Source: an uncultured Rhodospirillales bacterium
GTDB taxonomy: Bacteria > Pseudomonadota > Alphaproteobacteria > Acetobacterales > Acetobacteraceae
Assembly: GCA_903893975.1 (NCBI GenBank)
Contig: CAITOL010000036.1
Coordinates: 1 to 41,807, forward strand
Direction: 5' to 3'
DNA: 41,807 bases
Position 1 is the stretch's first letter; each line of letters opens with the position of its first letter. The notes beneath the pieces were generated by a model, which was not told the DNA's origin, searched no databases, and saw only the letters and a program-made list of their open reading frames with translations. This document shows, piece by piece, positions 1-7,771 of this stretch. The position numbers and the translations under genes are program-made.

Positions 1-2
1 CC

Positions 3-80
3 GACGTGCGAACCACAATCGACACCGCCAGGCTCAAGGGCGCGAACCCCTTCGACGTCATCGTCGCCACGCTGGCCTGA
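3..80 (+). pseudogene. C-terminal tail of a possible transposase (partial)
   Basis: An open frame enters from the left edge and stops with TGA at 78-80, giving about 25 residues that contain TARLKGANPFDVI. A short 'TAR-x-x-G-x-N' stretch just before the stop is what I recall from the ends of IS66-type transposases. That is an impression from a very short piece, not a proven assignment. It lies inside the inferred integrated element bounded by the integrase. It could equally be the end of an unrelated cargo gene, complete outside the window. Confidence 0.25.
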
Positions 81-136
81 CAATCGCCCGGCGCGCCCCA
101 GCGCGGAAAATCACGCTTCAAAATGGGGGTGGGTAA

Positions 137-295
137 TTACATTTCATGGAAGCGAACTTTTGTTCGAACTTCAAATAATTCCTCATATAATGTATCTAGA
201 TAATCAGAGAGACGACCAATCGGCCTTTCGGGTGAAACATATATTTTGCCGATATCATCCCATTCACTCGGTTCACAGTGAGGGGGTTCGTTCAT
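137..295 (-). CDS. Small hypothetical protein (52 aa) downstream of the integrase
   Basis: ATG at 293-295, TAA at 137-139. The frame encodes 52 residues, acidic and rich in Tyr/Leu/Glu (LSDYLDTLYEELFEVRTK near the C-terminus, likely one amphipathic helix). A good ribosome site (AAGGA, 7 nt before the ATG) lies inside the integrase 3' end, and the start overlaps the integrase stop by 23 bp, so the two are probably translationally linked. The stretch is much more AT-rich than the rest of the window, which fits acquired DNA. There is no helix-turn-helix that I can recognise, so calling it an excisionase would be a guess. The coding call rests on the ribosome site, the overlap and the codon composition. 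Confidence 0.5.
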   Translation of the reverse strand: MNEPPHCEPSEWDDIGKIYVSPERPIGRLSDYLDTLYEELFEVRTKVRFHEM

Positions 296-1652
296 TGGTT
301 TTTCCTTCAGATTCGGAGTGATAACTACTGACTATTGCACAGCAATGCTTTGCCCAAGCTTCCATCAGCGGAACGCGCCGGTCAAATAGATCGCTGCGGC
401 GGTAAGCTCCGCTGACCTTGTTGGCGACTTCATGGGCCAGTGCGCGCTCTGCTGCTTCCCGATCCTCTGGACGGGTGTCATCGACCCAGGTGGAAAAACT
501 TGCCCGGAACCCGTGCGGGACGGCTTCACGCCCGTCTGCGTCGCGCCACGGGGGAAGCACACCTTCGGCTTGATTGGCATTCATGCGCCGTATGACAGCG
601 GAGAGCACCATGTCCGACAGCGGGGTCGTCAATTTGGATGACGGGAAAATCAGGCTGTTGCCCATCTTGGCCGCATATTCAGCCAATTTCTTGCTGGTCG
701 TCTCGGTGCCGTTTGCCATGGCATGTGCGCGGGCCAATGCATCTATTGCGGCAGGTGCCAGGGGCACGCGATGCAATTCCACCACCGTTGATTTTTTAGC
801 TTTCATCACCTCGCCTGGGACATTCAGCGTGGGGATGCCATCGAATGACAGCCAAGACCACCGGGCCGCGCGAATTTCCCCAGACCGCAAAGCTGTCAGG
901 ATCACCAGCCGCAACGCCAGTGCGCCAAGGCCGGAAATACCGTCAAGGGCGGTCATGAATGCCGGGACGCGAGACCAGGGCAGGGACGGTTGCTTCCTGC
1001 CGCCAGCAAGCGCCGGAAGCCCAATATGGCGCAGCATTTTGATGTCAGTGACGTTGTCATTGACCCGCCAGCCATTGGCAGCAGCGTAGCGCAACACCGC
1101 GCCGATACGACGCAGCACTTTCTTCCCGGTCGCCGGCCGCGTGGTCCAGACTGGCTCGATTGCAGCGTAGACAGCTTTGCGGTCGATGGTGGCGACCGGC
1201 ATGCTGCCCAAGACTGGATAGGCCCATTTTTCGAGCGACTTTTGCCAAAGCAACTCTGTGCGCTTGTTCTTCCAACTCGGCGCTTCAGCTGAGATGAATA
1301 ATTTCACCACTTTTGCGAAAGTTCTGGCTTCAGCTTGTTGGGCTGCGTCTGCCTCCGCCACCTTGACCTTCGCCGCCATTTTTCGGTGCGCAATGGGGTC
1401 GATGCCATTTTTGGCTTGCCGGCGCGCTTCATCGGCCTTTTGCCGGGCGTCCTTCAATGAAACGTCAGGGTAGCCGCCCAGGCCCATGTCGCGCCGCTTT
1501 CCGGCCACGGTCACGCGGGCAAACCATAGCTTGGCGCCAGTCGGACGAACTTCAAGCAGCAGGCCACCGCCGCCGGACAGGCGATAGACGGTTTCACGGG
1601 GGGCGGCGGCGTCGATGCCGCGCACGGTCAGGTTGGGAGCGTTCTTTGTCAT
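273..1652 (-). CDS. Tyrosine-type integrase, P4/DUF4102 family
   Basis: Site-specific recombinase that catalyses integration and excision of a mobile element. From the chosen ATG (1652) it is 459 aa. Residues 8-90 match the DUF4102 arm-type DNA-binding domain of P4-like integrases (LLLEVRPTG, MGLGGYPDVSL, ARQKADEAR). The core-binding domain covers about 110-210 and the catalytic domain 225-435. Catalytic residues can be read as Arg256 (LTALRSGE), His380-x-x-Arg383 (HGFR), His407 (ALAHE) and nucleophile Tyr417 (GAYRRSD). The frame stays open to 1763, but that extension is not DUF4102-like, so I start at MTKNAPNL. The full RHRHY set suggests an active enzyme. It is transcribed away from the candidate attachment site at 1833-1853, and its stop overlaps the small gene that follows. 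Confidence 0.93.
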   Translation of the reverse strand: MTKNAPNLTVRGIDAAAPRETVYRLSGGGGLLLEVRPTGAKLWFARVTVAGKRRDMGLGGYPDVSLKDARQKADEARRQAKNGIDPIAHRKMAAKVKVAEADAAQQAEARTFAKVVKLFISAEAPSWKNKRTELLWQKSLEKWAYPVLGSMPVATIDRKAVYAAIEPVWTTRPATGKKVLRRIGAVLRYAAANGWRVNDNVTDIKMLRHIGLPALAGGRKQPSLPWSRVPAFMTALDGISGLGALALRLVILTALRSGEIRAARWSWLSFDGIPTLNVPGEVMKAKKSTVVELHRVPLAPAAIDALARAHAMANGTETTSKKLAEYAAKMGNSLIFPSSKLTTPLSDMVLSAVIRRMNANQAEGVLPPWRDADGREAVPHGFRASFSTWVDDTRPEDREAAERALAHEVANKVSGAYRRSDLFDRRVPLMEAWAKHCCAIVSSYHSESEGKTNERTPSL

Positions 1653-1832
1653 CGGTGATGCCAGTGTGAGGGTGCCGGTGTTGAACCCCACAATAAACCC
1701 CACATATGCGCGTCGCAATGGCATGCTGAAACAGCGATGGTCAGGACGAGCCATATGGCACATAAACTATTGAGATAAAGAGATAAAAATATAAAAAATT
1801 GCACCGTTCTGCTTCGCGATGGTTGGATAAAA

Positions 1833-1853
1833 TGGCGTCCCTACGGGACGCCA
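1833..1853 (+). repeat. Candidate attR: perfect inverted repeat resembling a tRNA-Glu 3' end
   Basis: Nine-base arms around a TAC loop form a perfect inverted repeat. On the plus strand it ends CCCTACGGGACGCCA, which looks like the T-arm and acceptor end plus encoded CCA of proteobacterial tRNA-Glu genes (E. coli tRNA-Glu ends CCCCTAGGGGACGCCA). P4-type integrases typically target tRNA 3' ends, and this copy lacks the rest of a tRNA. It therefore fits the distal att copy of an element lying to the left. Because the repeat is palindromic, the other strand gives a similar ending, so the orientation is inferred. Confidence 0.45.
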
Positions 1854-1855
1854 AG

Positions 1856-1882
1856 TGATTTCAAAGCGTTAGGTTGAAATCA
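1856..1882. repeat. Inverted repeat with 9-bp arms next to the candidate att site
   Basis: TGATTTCAA (1856-1864) and TTGAAATCA (1874-1882) are perfect reverse complements separated by 9 bases. There is no T-run after it, so it is not a classic terminator. It could be a recombinase or host-factor site flanking the att core, or a weak hairpin. The structure is seen; the function is unknown. Confidence 0.45.
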
Positions 1883-1970
1883 GCGCAGCCCCCAGGGGGC
1901 GCATCGAACCCAATGTTCACCATTATGTCCCGCGCATCAGCGTGGGTTTGCCTGCGCGTGCGCCGTGGCG

Positions 1971-2537
1971 TCAGGGTTGGCCGAGGTGTTCGGCGGCGTG
2001 CAGCGCTTCGGCCAGGATGGCTTGGGATTGGGCGGCATCATCGGTGACGCGGGCCACGGTGAGGGCGCCGACCAGGAGGCTGGCGATGGCGGGGGCCCTG
2101 GGTTTGAGCGGTTCGGCGAGTGTGGCGGCGATGGTGGTGATGAAGCGTTGCAGGCCGGCGGTGGCGGCGGTGCGGGTGGCTTGCGGGGCGCGGGCGAGGT
2201 CGCTGCCGAGGGCGGCGAAGGGGCAGCCGGCGCTGGGTTCATCACGGTGGCTGGACGAGAGGTAAAGCCGCACCAAGGCGGAAAATTCGCGGCCGGGGTG
2301 ACGGTTTGCTTCCGCCGCGAGTGTGTCGAGTGCCGTGTCGACCGCATCATCCAGGGCTTCGGCGACCAGGGCCTCGCGGGAGGGGAAGTGGCGGTAAAAC
2401 CCCCCATGCGTGAGCCCAACCTCGGCCATGACGGCACCGAGGCTGACCGCCTCGATCCCGCGTGTGCGCAGTGCGCTGGAGGCGGAGGCAACGATGCACC
2501 GACGGGTTGCGGCGGTTTCGATTTTAGAGCGGCGCAT
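1971..2537 (-). CDS. TetR/AcrR family transcriptional regulator
   Basis: Ligand-responsive repressor of about 188 aa. The N-terminal helix-turn-helix lies at residues 28-51 (VSLGAVMAEVGLTHGGFYRHF, here split by the turn at GLTHGG), followed by the usual FPSREALVAEAL helix 4. The divergent C-terminal half is the ligand-binding and dimer region, with a CPFAALGSDLAR segment common in TetR proteins of the DUF1956/TetR_C_16-like type. The in-frame ATG at 2555 has no ribosome site; I prefer MRRSK at 2537 because most family members begin there. It is divergent from the acetyltransferase at 2637 across about 100 bp, which suggests it regulates itself and that gene. The ligand is unknown. Confidence 0.9.
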   Translation of the reverse strand: MRRSKIETAATRRCIVASASSALRTRGIEAVSLGAVMAEVGLTHGGFYRHFPSREALVAEALDDAVDTALDTLAAEANRHPGREFSALVRLYLSSSHRDEPSAGCPFAALGSDLARAPQATRTAATAGLQRFITTIAATLAEPLKPRAPAIASLLVGALTVARVTDDAAQSQAILAEALHAAEHLGQP

Positions 2538-2594
2538 CGCAACCATAGCCCCCATGCTTGACAGTGGAACGATAAATCCTTCTCATTAAGATGT

Positions 2595-2615
2595 CGATCA
2601 TAATCTATAATATCG
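2595..2615. promoter_or_regulatory. Candidate operator, imperfect AT-rich palindrome between tetR-like and GNAT genes
   Basis: CGAT (2595-2598) and ATCG (2612-2615) are the ends of a 21-bp imperfect palindrome centred at 2605; six of ten half-site positions are symmetric. It lies between the divergent TetR regulator and the acetyltransferase, in a locally AT-rich patch, where a TetR-type repressor would be expected to bind. Position supports it; the symmetry alone is modest. Confidence 0.35.
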
Positions 2616-2636
2616 CTTCAGTTGAAGGATATCGCC

Positions 2637-3320
2637 GTGACCCAATCCCCGCTCGACAATCCGGTCTGGTCGGCGCTGACGACGACGCATGCGGCGCTGG
2701 CCATTGGCGATGGCGCGGCGCGGCGATACCCGGAGGAGATCTGCCCGATGGTGGGCATCGCCACCACGGAGGCGGCCGGCTACGACGCTTTGCGGGAGGT
2801 GTTGCCGGGGGGCAGTCGGGTGCCGTTGTTCCTCGACACGCCCGCGCCGCCGCCGTTTCCGGTGCTGTATGCGCGTGACATTGATCAGATGGTGTTGCCG
2901 GGGGCGGTGCCGCCGCTCGACCCGGGGATGGCGGAGATGGTGCGGAGCCTGGAGGCGGAGAGTTCGGCGGAGATGCTGGAGCTGGTGGCGTTGACCAAGC
3001 CTGGCCCGTTTGGGCCGCGCACGGTGGAGTTGGGGGATTATGTCGGCATTCGCGACGGCGGCCGGCTGGTGGCGATGGCCGGGGTGCGGCTGCGCCCGGT
3101 GGGGTTTAGTGAGATTAGCGGCGTGTGCGTGCATCCGGACTGGCAGGGGCGCGGCTACGGCCGGGCGATGACGCAGGCGGTAGCGGCGCGGGTGGCCGCG
3201 CGTGGCGAGACCGCGTTTTTGCATGTCAAAACCGATAATCTGGCGGCGCGCAACGCGTATCTTAAACTCGGGTTTCAGGTTCGGCGCACGATCCACCTTC
3301 GGGTGGTCAGCCTGCCCTGA
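2637..3320 (+). CDS. GNAT family N-acetyltransferase (FR47-like)
   Basis: Acetyl-CoA-dependent acyltransferase of unknown substrate, 227 aa. The GNAT fold is in the C-terminal half: Leu/Val-rich strand at 145-152, SGVCVHPDWQGRGYGRAM (162-179) as motif A with the Q/R-x-x-G-x-G/A pyrophosphate loop, and TDNLAARNAYLKLGF (about 202-217) as motif B. The N-terminal 120 residues are typical of FR47-type family members. I chose GTG at 2637 over an upstream TTG at 2622 because GAAGGA (2624-2629) is placed 7 nt before the GTG. It ends 12 bp before the convergent ptsN-like gene. Its divergent TetR partner suggests induction by a small molecule, perhaps a toxic amine that is acetylated; that is inference. 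Confidence 0.88.
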   Translation: MTQSPLDNPVWSALTTTHAALAIGDGAARRYPEEICPMVGIATTEAAGYDALREVLPGGSRVPLFLDTPAPPPFPVLYARDIDQMVLPGAVPPLDPGMAEMVRSLEAESSAEMLELVALTKPGPFGPRTVELGDYVGIRDGGRLVAMAGVRLRPVGFSEISGVCVHPDWQGRGYGRAMTQAVAARVAARGETAFLHVKTDNLAARNAYLKLGFQVRRTIHLRVVSLP

Positions 3321-3332
3321 CGGCGGCGGCGT

Positions 3333-3785
3333 TCACGGCGCGGTCAGCCAGGCCAGCGCGTCCGCCGGGGTGGTGGCGTGGCGGAGGCCGGTTGCGACCG
3401 CGGGTGCGCGCAGCTTGCGGGAGATGGCGGCGAGCAGGCTGAGATGGGTGGCGTCGTCCGCGGCGGGGCTGAGCAGGAGCATGACCAGATCGACCGGGGC
3501 GCCGTCGATCGCGTCATAGGCCAGTTTGCGGTCCAGGCGCACGAAGGCGAGCAGCGGGGCGGCGAGGCCGGGGATGCGGGCATGCGGCACCGCGATGCCG
3601 CCGCCGAAGCCGGTGCTGCCGAGGGCTTCGCGGGTGAGCAGGGCGTGGCGCAGATCGGCCTCCGCCAGGCCGCAGCGCGCGGCGGCACGGCGGGCGAGGT
3701 CGGCGAGCAAGGCCGCTTTGCTGGCGCTGCGCAGGTTCAGGCTGATATCGGCGGCCGACAGATGGGGGGCGAGGGGGGCGGTCAT
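3333..3785 (-). CDS. ptsN: PTS EIIA domain protein (EIIA-Ntr/PtsN-like), last gene of the kdp operon
   Basis: Single-domain phosphocarrier of 150 aa matching PTS_EIIA_2. The signature GSTGFGGGIAVPHAR (56-70) carries the phosphorylatable His68, and LLLSPAADDATHLSLLAAISR matches the conserved LLSP...HL..L..I region. There is no sugar-specific EIIB or EIIC nearby. It starts 7 bp after kdpE and so is probably co-transcribed with kdpDE. In E. coli, unphosphorylated EIIA-Ntr binds KdpD and stimulates its kinase, so a kdp-linked EIIA suggests direct PTS-Ntr input to potassium signalling here. It may be a kdp-dedicated paralogue rather than the rpoN-linked ptsN; that cannot be settled from this window. 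Confidence 0.88.
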   Translation of the reverse strand: MTAPLAPHLSAADISLNLRSASKAALLADLARRAAARCGLAEADLRHALLTREALGSTGFGGGIAVPHARIPGLAAPLLAFVRLDRKLAYDAIDGAPVDLVMLLLSPAADDATHLSLLAAISRKLRAPAVATGLRHATTPADALAWLTAP

Positions 3786-3792
3786 GCGGCGC

Positions 3793-4479
3793 TCATTCAG
3801 TGTCGGGCACGGCGAGCCGGTAGCCGACCCCGGTTTCGGTGAGGATGATGCAAGGGCGTTCCGGGTCGGCTTCGATTTTCTGTCGGATCTGGCGCACGTA
3901 GACGCGGAGTTGCTGCACGTCGCCGCTGGCGCCCCAGAGTTTGCCCATGATGGTGCGATGGGTCAGCACGCGGCCGGCATGCAGGACCATGAGTTTGAGG
4001 ATGTCGTATTCGCGCGGGGATAGATGCACCTCCTGCGCATCGATTTTGACCAGGCGGCGCACCAGATCGACGCTGAGCGGGCCGCTGCGGAACAGCGGGG
4101 CGGCGCCTTCCTGCGCCAGCCGGTGGCGCAAGGCGGTGCGGATGCGGGCGTTGAGTTCGGCCATGCTGAAGGGTTTGGTAACGTAATCATCCGCCCCGAG
4201 ATCCAGCGCGGTGACCTTGCCGCGTTCGTCGTCACGGGCGGAGAGGATGACGATGGGGACGGCGGAGGTGGCGCGGATGCTGCGCACGAGGTCGATGCCG
4301 TCGCGATCCGGCAGGCCGAGGTCGAGCAGCACCAGATCGGGCGGCTCGGCGGCGATTTTGGCCAAAGCGGCGGCGGCGGTGGCGGCGTCTTGCGTGCGGA
4401 AGCCGCCGGCGGCGAGCCCGGTATGCAGCAGGCGGCGGATGGCCGGCTCGTCATCGACGATGAGGACGAGCGCGGTCAT
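3793..4479 (-). CDS. kdpE: KdpE, OmpR-family response regulator of potassium limitation
   Basis: 228 aa. Receiver domain 1-118 with acidic pocket Asp9/Asp10, phosphoacceptor Asp53 (LLDLGLPD), Ser80 and Lys102 (VTKPFS). A winged-helix Trans_reg_C domain covers 130-225 (LSPREYDILKLM, TGVGYRL at the end). Its start overlaps the kdpD stop by 4 bp (ATGA), implying translational coupling and fixing the start. Phosphorylated by KdpD, it activates the kdp transporter genes. The phased CCTAT boxes at 11783-11831 are candidate binding sites. Confidence 0.96.
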   Translation of the reverse strand: MTALVLIVDDEPAIRRLLHTGLAAGGFRTQDAATAAAALAKIAAEPPDLVLLDLGLPDRDGIDLVRSIRATSAVPIVILSARDDERGKVTALDLGADDYVTKPFSMAELNARIRTALRHRLAQEGAAPLFRSGPLSVDLVRRLVKIDAQEVHLSPREYDILKLMVLHAGRVLTHRTIMGKLWGASGDVQQLRVYVRQIRQKIEADPERPCIILTETGVGYRLAVPDTE

Positions 4480-7127
4480 GCGACGGGCAGCGTGAGGGTG
4501 AAGACCGCGCCGCTGCGGTCCGGACGGTTGCCGGCGGTGATCTGGCCGCCCATGGCCTGCATGAAGCCACGGCAGATGGCGAGGCCCAACCCGGTGCCGA
4601 CGCGAGTGCGGTCGGTGGCGTGGACGCGGAAGAATTTATCGAAAATCCGCTCGGTCAGTTCGGGCGGGATGCCCGGCCCTTCGTCGATGATCTGCAACTG
4701 CACGGTGGGCTCCTGTGGCATTTGCCGGGCGCGCAGAGTGATGGTGCTGCCGGTGGGGGCGTATTTGGTGGCGTTGTCGAGCAGATTGAAGAGCACCTGC
4801 TCGCCCAGCACCTCGTCCAGCGCGAGCAAGGGCAGGTCCGGCGGCAGGTCGAGCACGGTGTGGTGTTGGGCGAGCATTTTGCCGGCGCGAACCAGGGCGC
4901 TGCCGAGGAGTTCGGCCAGATCGACCGGTTGCGGGCGCAGCGGGACGGCGCCGGATTCCAGGCGGGTCATGTCCAGCAGGTTGGCGACGAAGCGGCCGAG
5001 GCGTTCGGTTTCCTCCGCGATGGTGGCGAGGAGGTCGGCCTGGGCCGGGCGGTCCAGCTGGTCGTGGTAGCTTTGCAGGGTGCTGGCGGCGCCGAGGATG
5101 GCGGCGAGCGGGGTGCGCAGGTCGTGCGAGATGGAGGTGAGCATGGCGTTGCGCAGGCGTTCGGTTTCCGCCACCAGCCGGGCGTGATCCACGGCCTCGG
5201 CCAGGGCGATGCGTTCGATGGAGACGGCGGCCTGATCGCCGAGCGCATCGAGCAGGCGGCGTTGGTCGGGGGTGAGTAGAGGGGTGGCGGTGCCGTCGAT
5301 GCCGACGACGGCGATGGGGCCGGCGCCGGTGCGCAGCGGCACGAACAGCCATTTGGCGCCGGGCAGGGTATCGGCACCGTGGCCGGTGGGGCGGTTGGAC
5401 TGGGCGCACCATTGGGCGGCGGCGAGGTCGGCCTCGTCCAGCGTATCCTCCGGCGGGTAGGCGCCGCGCAGCGCGAGGCGGCCGTCGGCATCGGGCAGCA
5501 ACACGACGACATGGCGTTTGAGCATGACGGCGATCTGGTAGGCGGTGGCCCAGAGCAGGTCGTCCAGGCTGACGATGCCGGCGAGTTTGCGGCTGAATTG
5601 GTAGAGATCCTCGGTGACGCGGGCGCGGGCGCGGGCGGTGACCGCCTGGGCGCGCACGCCGGCGGCGAGGTTGCTGGCGATGATGGCGGCGACGGTGAAG
5701 AAGAACAGCGTGACCACGTTTTCCGGGTCGGCGATGGTGAAGGTGTAGAGCGGTTCGAGGAAGAAGAAATTATAGGCAAGCACGCTGGCGAGGCAGGCGA
5801 ACAGGGATGGGCCGAGCCCGAAGGCGGCGGCGGCGCCGAGCACGGCGGTGAGGAAGGCCAGGCTGATGGAGGAGACGTTGAGCACATGGCGCAAGGCGAG
5901 CCCGACCAGGATGGCGGCGGCGACCAGGGCGGTGCTGGCCAGATAGGGCAGGGTTTGCAGGTGCGGCACGGCGGGCAGGCGCCAGATTGCGGGCCGGTCC
6001 GGCGCGGCGTCGACGCCGACGACGTGCACGGGGATATCTGGCGCGGCGGTGACCATGGCGGTGGCGCAGGGGCGGCGCCACCAAGGGCGCTGGGTTGGAT
6101 GGCCGATGACGATCTGGGTGAAATTCTGTTCCCGCGCATAGGCCAGCAGGTCCGCTACCACGGTGCTGCCGGGCAGGGTGATGGTGTCGGCGCCGAGTTC
6201 CTGCGCCAGGCGCAGGCTGCTGGCCAGGCGGTCGCGGGCGGGGTCTGGCAAGGTGGCGTCGGCGGCGGTTTCCAGATGGATGACGGTCCAGGGCACGCGC
6301 AGCCGTTCCGCGAGGCGGCGGCCGTAGCGGACCAGCGTGTCGCCGCCGGGATGGTCGATGCAGACCAGAATGCGGTCGCCGGCCGCCCAGGGGCCGGGAA
6401 TGGCGTGCGCCTGCATGTGGTCGCGCAACTGGGCATCGACGCGCTGGGCGGTGCGGCGCAAGGCGAGTTCGCGCAAGGCGGTGAGGTTGCCGGGGGAGAA
6501 ATAATGCGCCAGCGCGCGGCGCGCGGTGCCGGGCAGGTAGATTTTACCGGCGTGCAGGCGCTGGATCAGGTCGTCCGGGGTGAGGTCGATCAGTTCGATT
6601 TCATCGGCGGCGTCGATGATGCTATCGGGCACGGTTTCGCGCACCCGGATGCGGGTGATCTGCGCCACGACGTCGTTGAGGCTTGCGACATGCTGGATGT
6701 TGAGGGTGGCGTAGACGTCGATGCCGGCGGCGAGCAGGTCTTCGACATCGGAATAGCGCTTCGGGTGGCGGCTGCCGGGGGCGTTGGTGTGGGCGAGCTC
6801 ATCGACCAGGGCCAGGGTTGGGCGGCGGGCGAGCAGGGCGTCGAGGTCCATTTCGTCCAGCGTCTGGCCCTTATAGGCGACGTGGCGGCGGGGCACGGTG
6901 GGCAGGCCGGCCAGCAGGGCTTCGGTTTCGGCCCGGCCATGGGTTTCCACCACGCCGATGACGACATCGACGCCGTCGCGCTGACGGCTTTGGGCGGCGA
7001 GCAGCATGGCGTAGGTTTTGCCGACGCCGGGGGCGGCGCCGAGGAAGAGTTTCAGCTTGCCGCGCCGGTCGGCGCGGGCGGCTTTCAGCAGGGCCTCTGG
7101 CGAGGGGCGGCCGTTACGGTCGGGCAT
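4476..7127 (-). CDS. kdpD: KdpD, potassium-sensing histidine kinase
   Basis: 883 aa, full length. An N-terminal KdpD domain (about 22-230) has Walker A GAAPGVGKT (30-38) and a Walker B-like LVDELAHTN (108-116). A UspA-like domain covers about 250-370 and four DUF4118 membrane helices lie around 395-490. A GAF-like region (about 510-640) follows, then HisKA with His668 (SISHDLRTP), and an ATPase domain with Asn785 (NLLDNATKYA), DEGPGIP (815-821) and GTGLGLA (844-850). It senses low potassium or turgor and phosphorylates KdpE. The gene begins 15 bp after kdpC and overlaps kdpE. The stimulatory PtsN interaction known in E. coli is relevant because an EIIA gene closes this operon. Confidence 0.97.
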   Translation of the reverse strand: MPDRNGRPSPEALLKAARADRRGKLKLFLGAAPGVGKTYAMLLAAQSRQRDGVDVVIGVVETHGRAETEALLAGLPTVPRRHVAYKGQTLDEMDLDALLARRPTLALVDELAHTNAPGSRHPKRYSDVEDLLAAGIDVYATLNIQHVASLNDVVAQITRIRVRETVPDSIIDAADEIELIDLTPDDLIQRLHAGKIYLPGTARRALAHYFSPGNLTALRELALRRTAQRVDAQLRDHMQAHAIPGPWAAGDRILVCIDHPGGDTLVRYGRRLAERLRVPWTVIHLETAADATLPDPARDRLASSLRLAQELGADTITLPGSTVVADLLAYAREQNFTQIVIGHPTQRPWWRRPCATAMVTAAPDIPVHVVGVDAAPDRPAIWRLPAVPHLQTLPYLASTALVAAAILVGLALRHVLNVSSISLAFLTAVLGAAAAFGLGPSLFACLASVLAYNFFFLEPLYTFTIADPENVVTLFFFTVAAIIASNLAAGVRAQAVTARARARVTEDLYQFSRKLAGIVSLDDLLWATAYQIAVMLKRHVVVLLPDADGRLALRGAYPPEDTLDEADLAAAQWCAQSNRPTGHGADTLPGAKWLFVPLRTGAGPIAVVGIDGTATPLLTPDQRRLLDALGDQAAVSIERIALAEAVDHARLVAETERLRNAMLTSISHDLRTPLAAILGAASTLQSYHDQLDRPAQADLLATIAEETERLGRFVANLLDMTRLESGAVPLRPQPVDLAELLGSALVRAGKMLAQHHTVLDLPPDLPLLALDEVLGEQVLFNLLDNATKYAPTGSTITLRARQMPQEPTVQLQIIDEGPGIPPELTERIFDKFFRVHATDRTRVGTGLGLAICRGFMQAMGGQITAGNRPDRSGAVFTLTLPVA

Positions 7128-7142
7128 GGGGCGTGGCTGCGG

Positions 7143-7760
7143 TCATTTGGCCGCGGCATCCAGAGCCAGGTTCAAAGTCAGCACATTGACCCGCCTTTCA
7201 CCCAGCAGCCCCAGCAGCGGTTCCTCGGTATGGGCGGCGACCAGGGCGGCGACGGCATCATCGGCCAAATGCCAGGCTTTGGCCACCCGGGGGATCTGGA
7301 AGGCGGCGGCGGCGGGGGAGATATGCGGGTCTAGCCCGCTGGCGGAGGTGGTGAGGAGGTCGGCGGGGAGGCGGTCGCCGGGCGGGTGGGCGTCGGGGTT
7401 TTCGGCGCGCAGGTGGGCGATGTCGTCGCGCACCCGGTCGGCCAGGGCTTTGGCGGTGGGGCCGAGATTGGAGCCGGAGGAGTTGTCGGCCTTGTAGGGG
7501 GCGGGCACGGTTTTGCTGGCGTCGTTCGGGTCCGTCGCGGTGGTGGCCGACGGGCGGGGGTGGAAGTAGCGCGCGGCGGTGAAGGACTGGCCGATCAGCG
7601 CCGAGCCGACCACCTGGCCGTTGCGGTGTAGCAGGCTGCCGGCGGCCTGATCGGGGAAGAGCAGCCCGGCGAGGCCGGTGAGGGCGAGCGGGTAGGCGAT
7701 GCCGGTGAGCGCGGTCATGACCACGAGCACGACGACGGCGGGACGGAGATGCGAGCGCAT
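7143..7760 (-). CDS. kdpC: KdpC, subunit of the high-affinity potassium-transporting ATPase
   Basis: 205 aa. One N-terminal transmembrane helix (about 8-30, [21 protein letters not shown]) is followed by a periplasmic domain with family hallmarks [16 protein letters not shown] and [16 protein letters not shown]. In KdpFABC, KdpC stabilises the KdpA-KdpB complex and is needed for assembly. The gene starts 11 bp after kdpB. Length and motifs are normal for the family. Confidence 0.96.
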   Translation of the reverse strand: MRSHLRPAVVVLVVMTALTGIAYPLALTGLAGLLFPDQAAGSLLHRNGQVVGSALIGQSFTAARYFHPRPSATTATDPNDASKTVPAPYKADNSSGSNLGPTAKALADRVRDDIAHLRAENPDAHPPGDRLPADLLTTSASGLDPHISPAAAAFQIPRVAKAWHLADDAVAALVAAHTEEPLLGLLGERRVNVLTLNLALDAAAK

Positions 7761-7771
7761 GGCGGCGGTCC

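Larger units (their letters stand above)
1653..1970. other. Intergenic region, integrase promoter and element boundary
   Basis: No convincing gene is present. The integrase-proximal part (about 1765-1800) is AT-rich and holds a tandem 8-bp direct repeat GAGATAAA (1772-1787), plausible as promoter or arm-type integrase sites. Two perfect inverted repeats follow (1833-1853 and 1856-1882). The remainder to 1970 shows nothing recognisable before the TetR stop codon. Confidence 0.6.

Noticed and set aside
2592-2620. A CATAAT/TATA-containing stretch resembling a Xer dif site
   Set aside because: Only one half (7 of 11 positions) resembles XerC-side dif; the XerD half is poor, and the site lies between TetR and GNAT genes, 18 kb from the skew switch. 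A regulator operator is the simpler explanation.
4024-5070. Plus-strand frame opposite kdpE and kdpD
   Set aside because: Composition mirrors the antisense of the real genes, with no motif.
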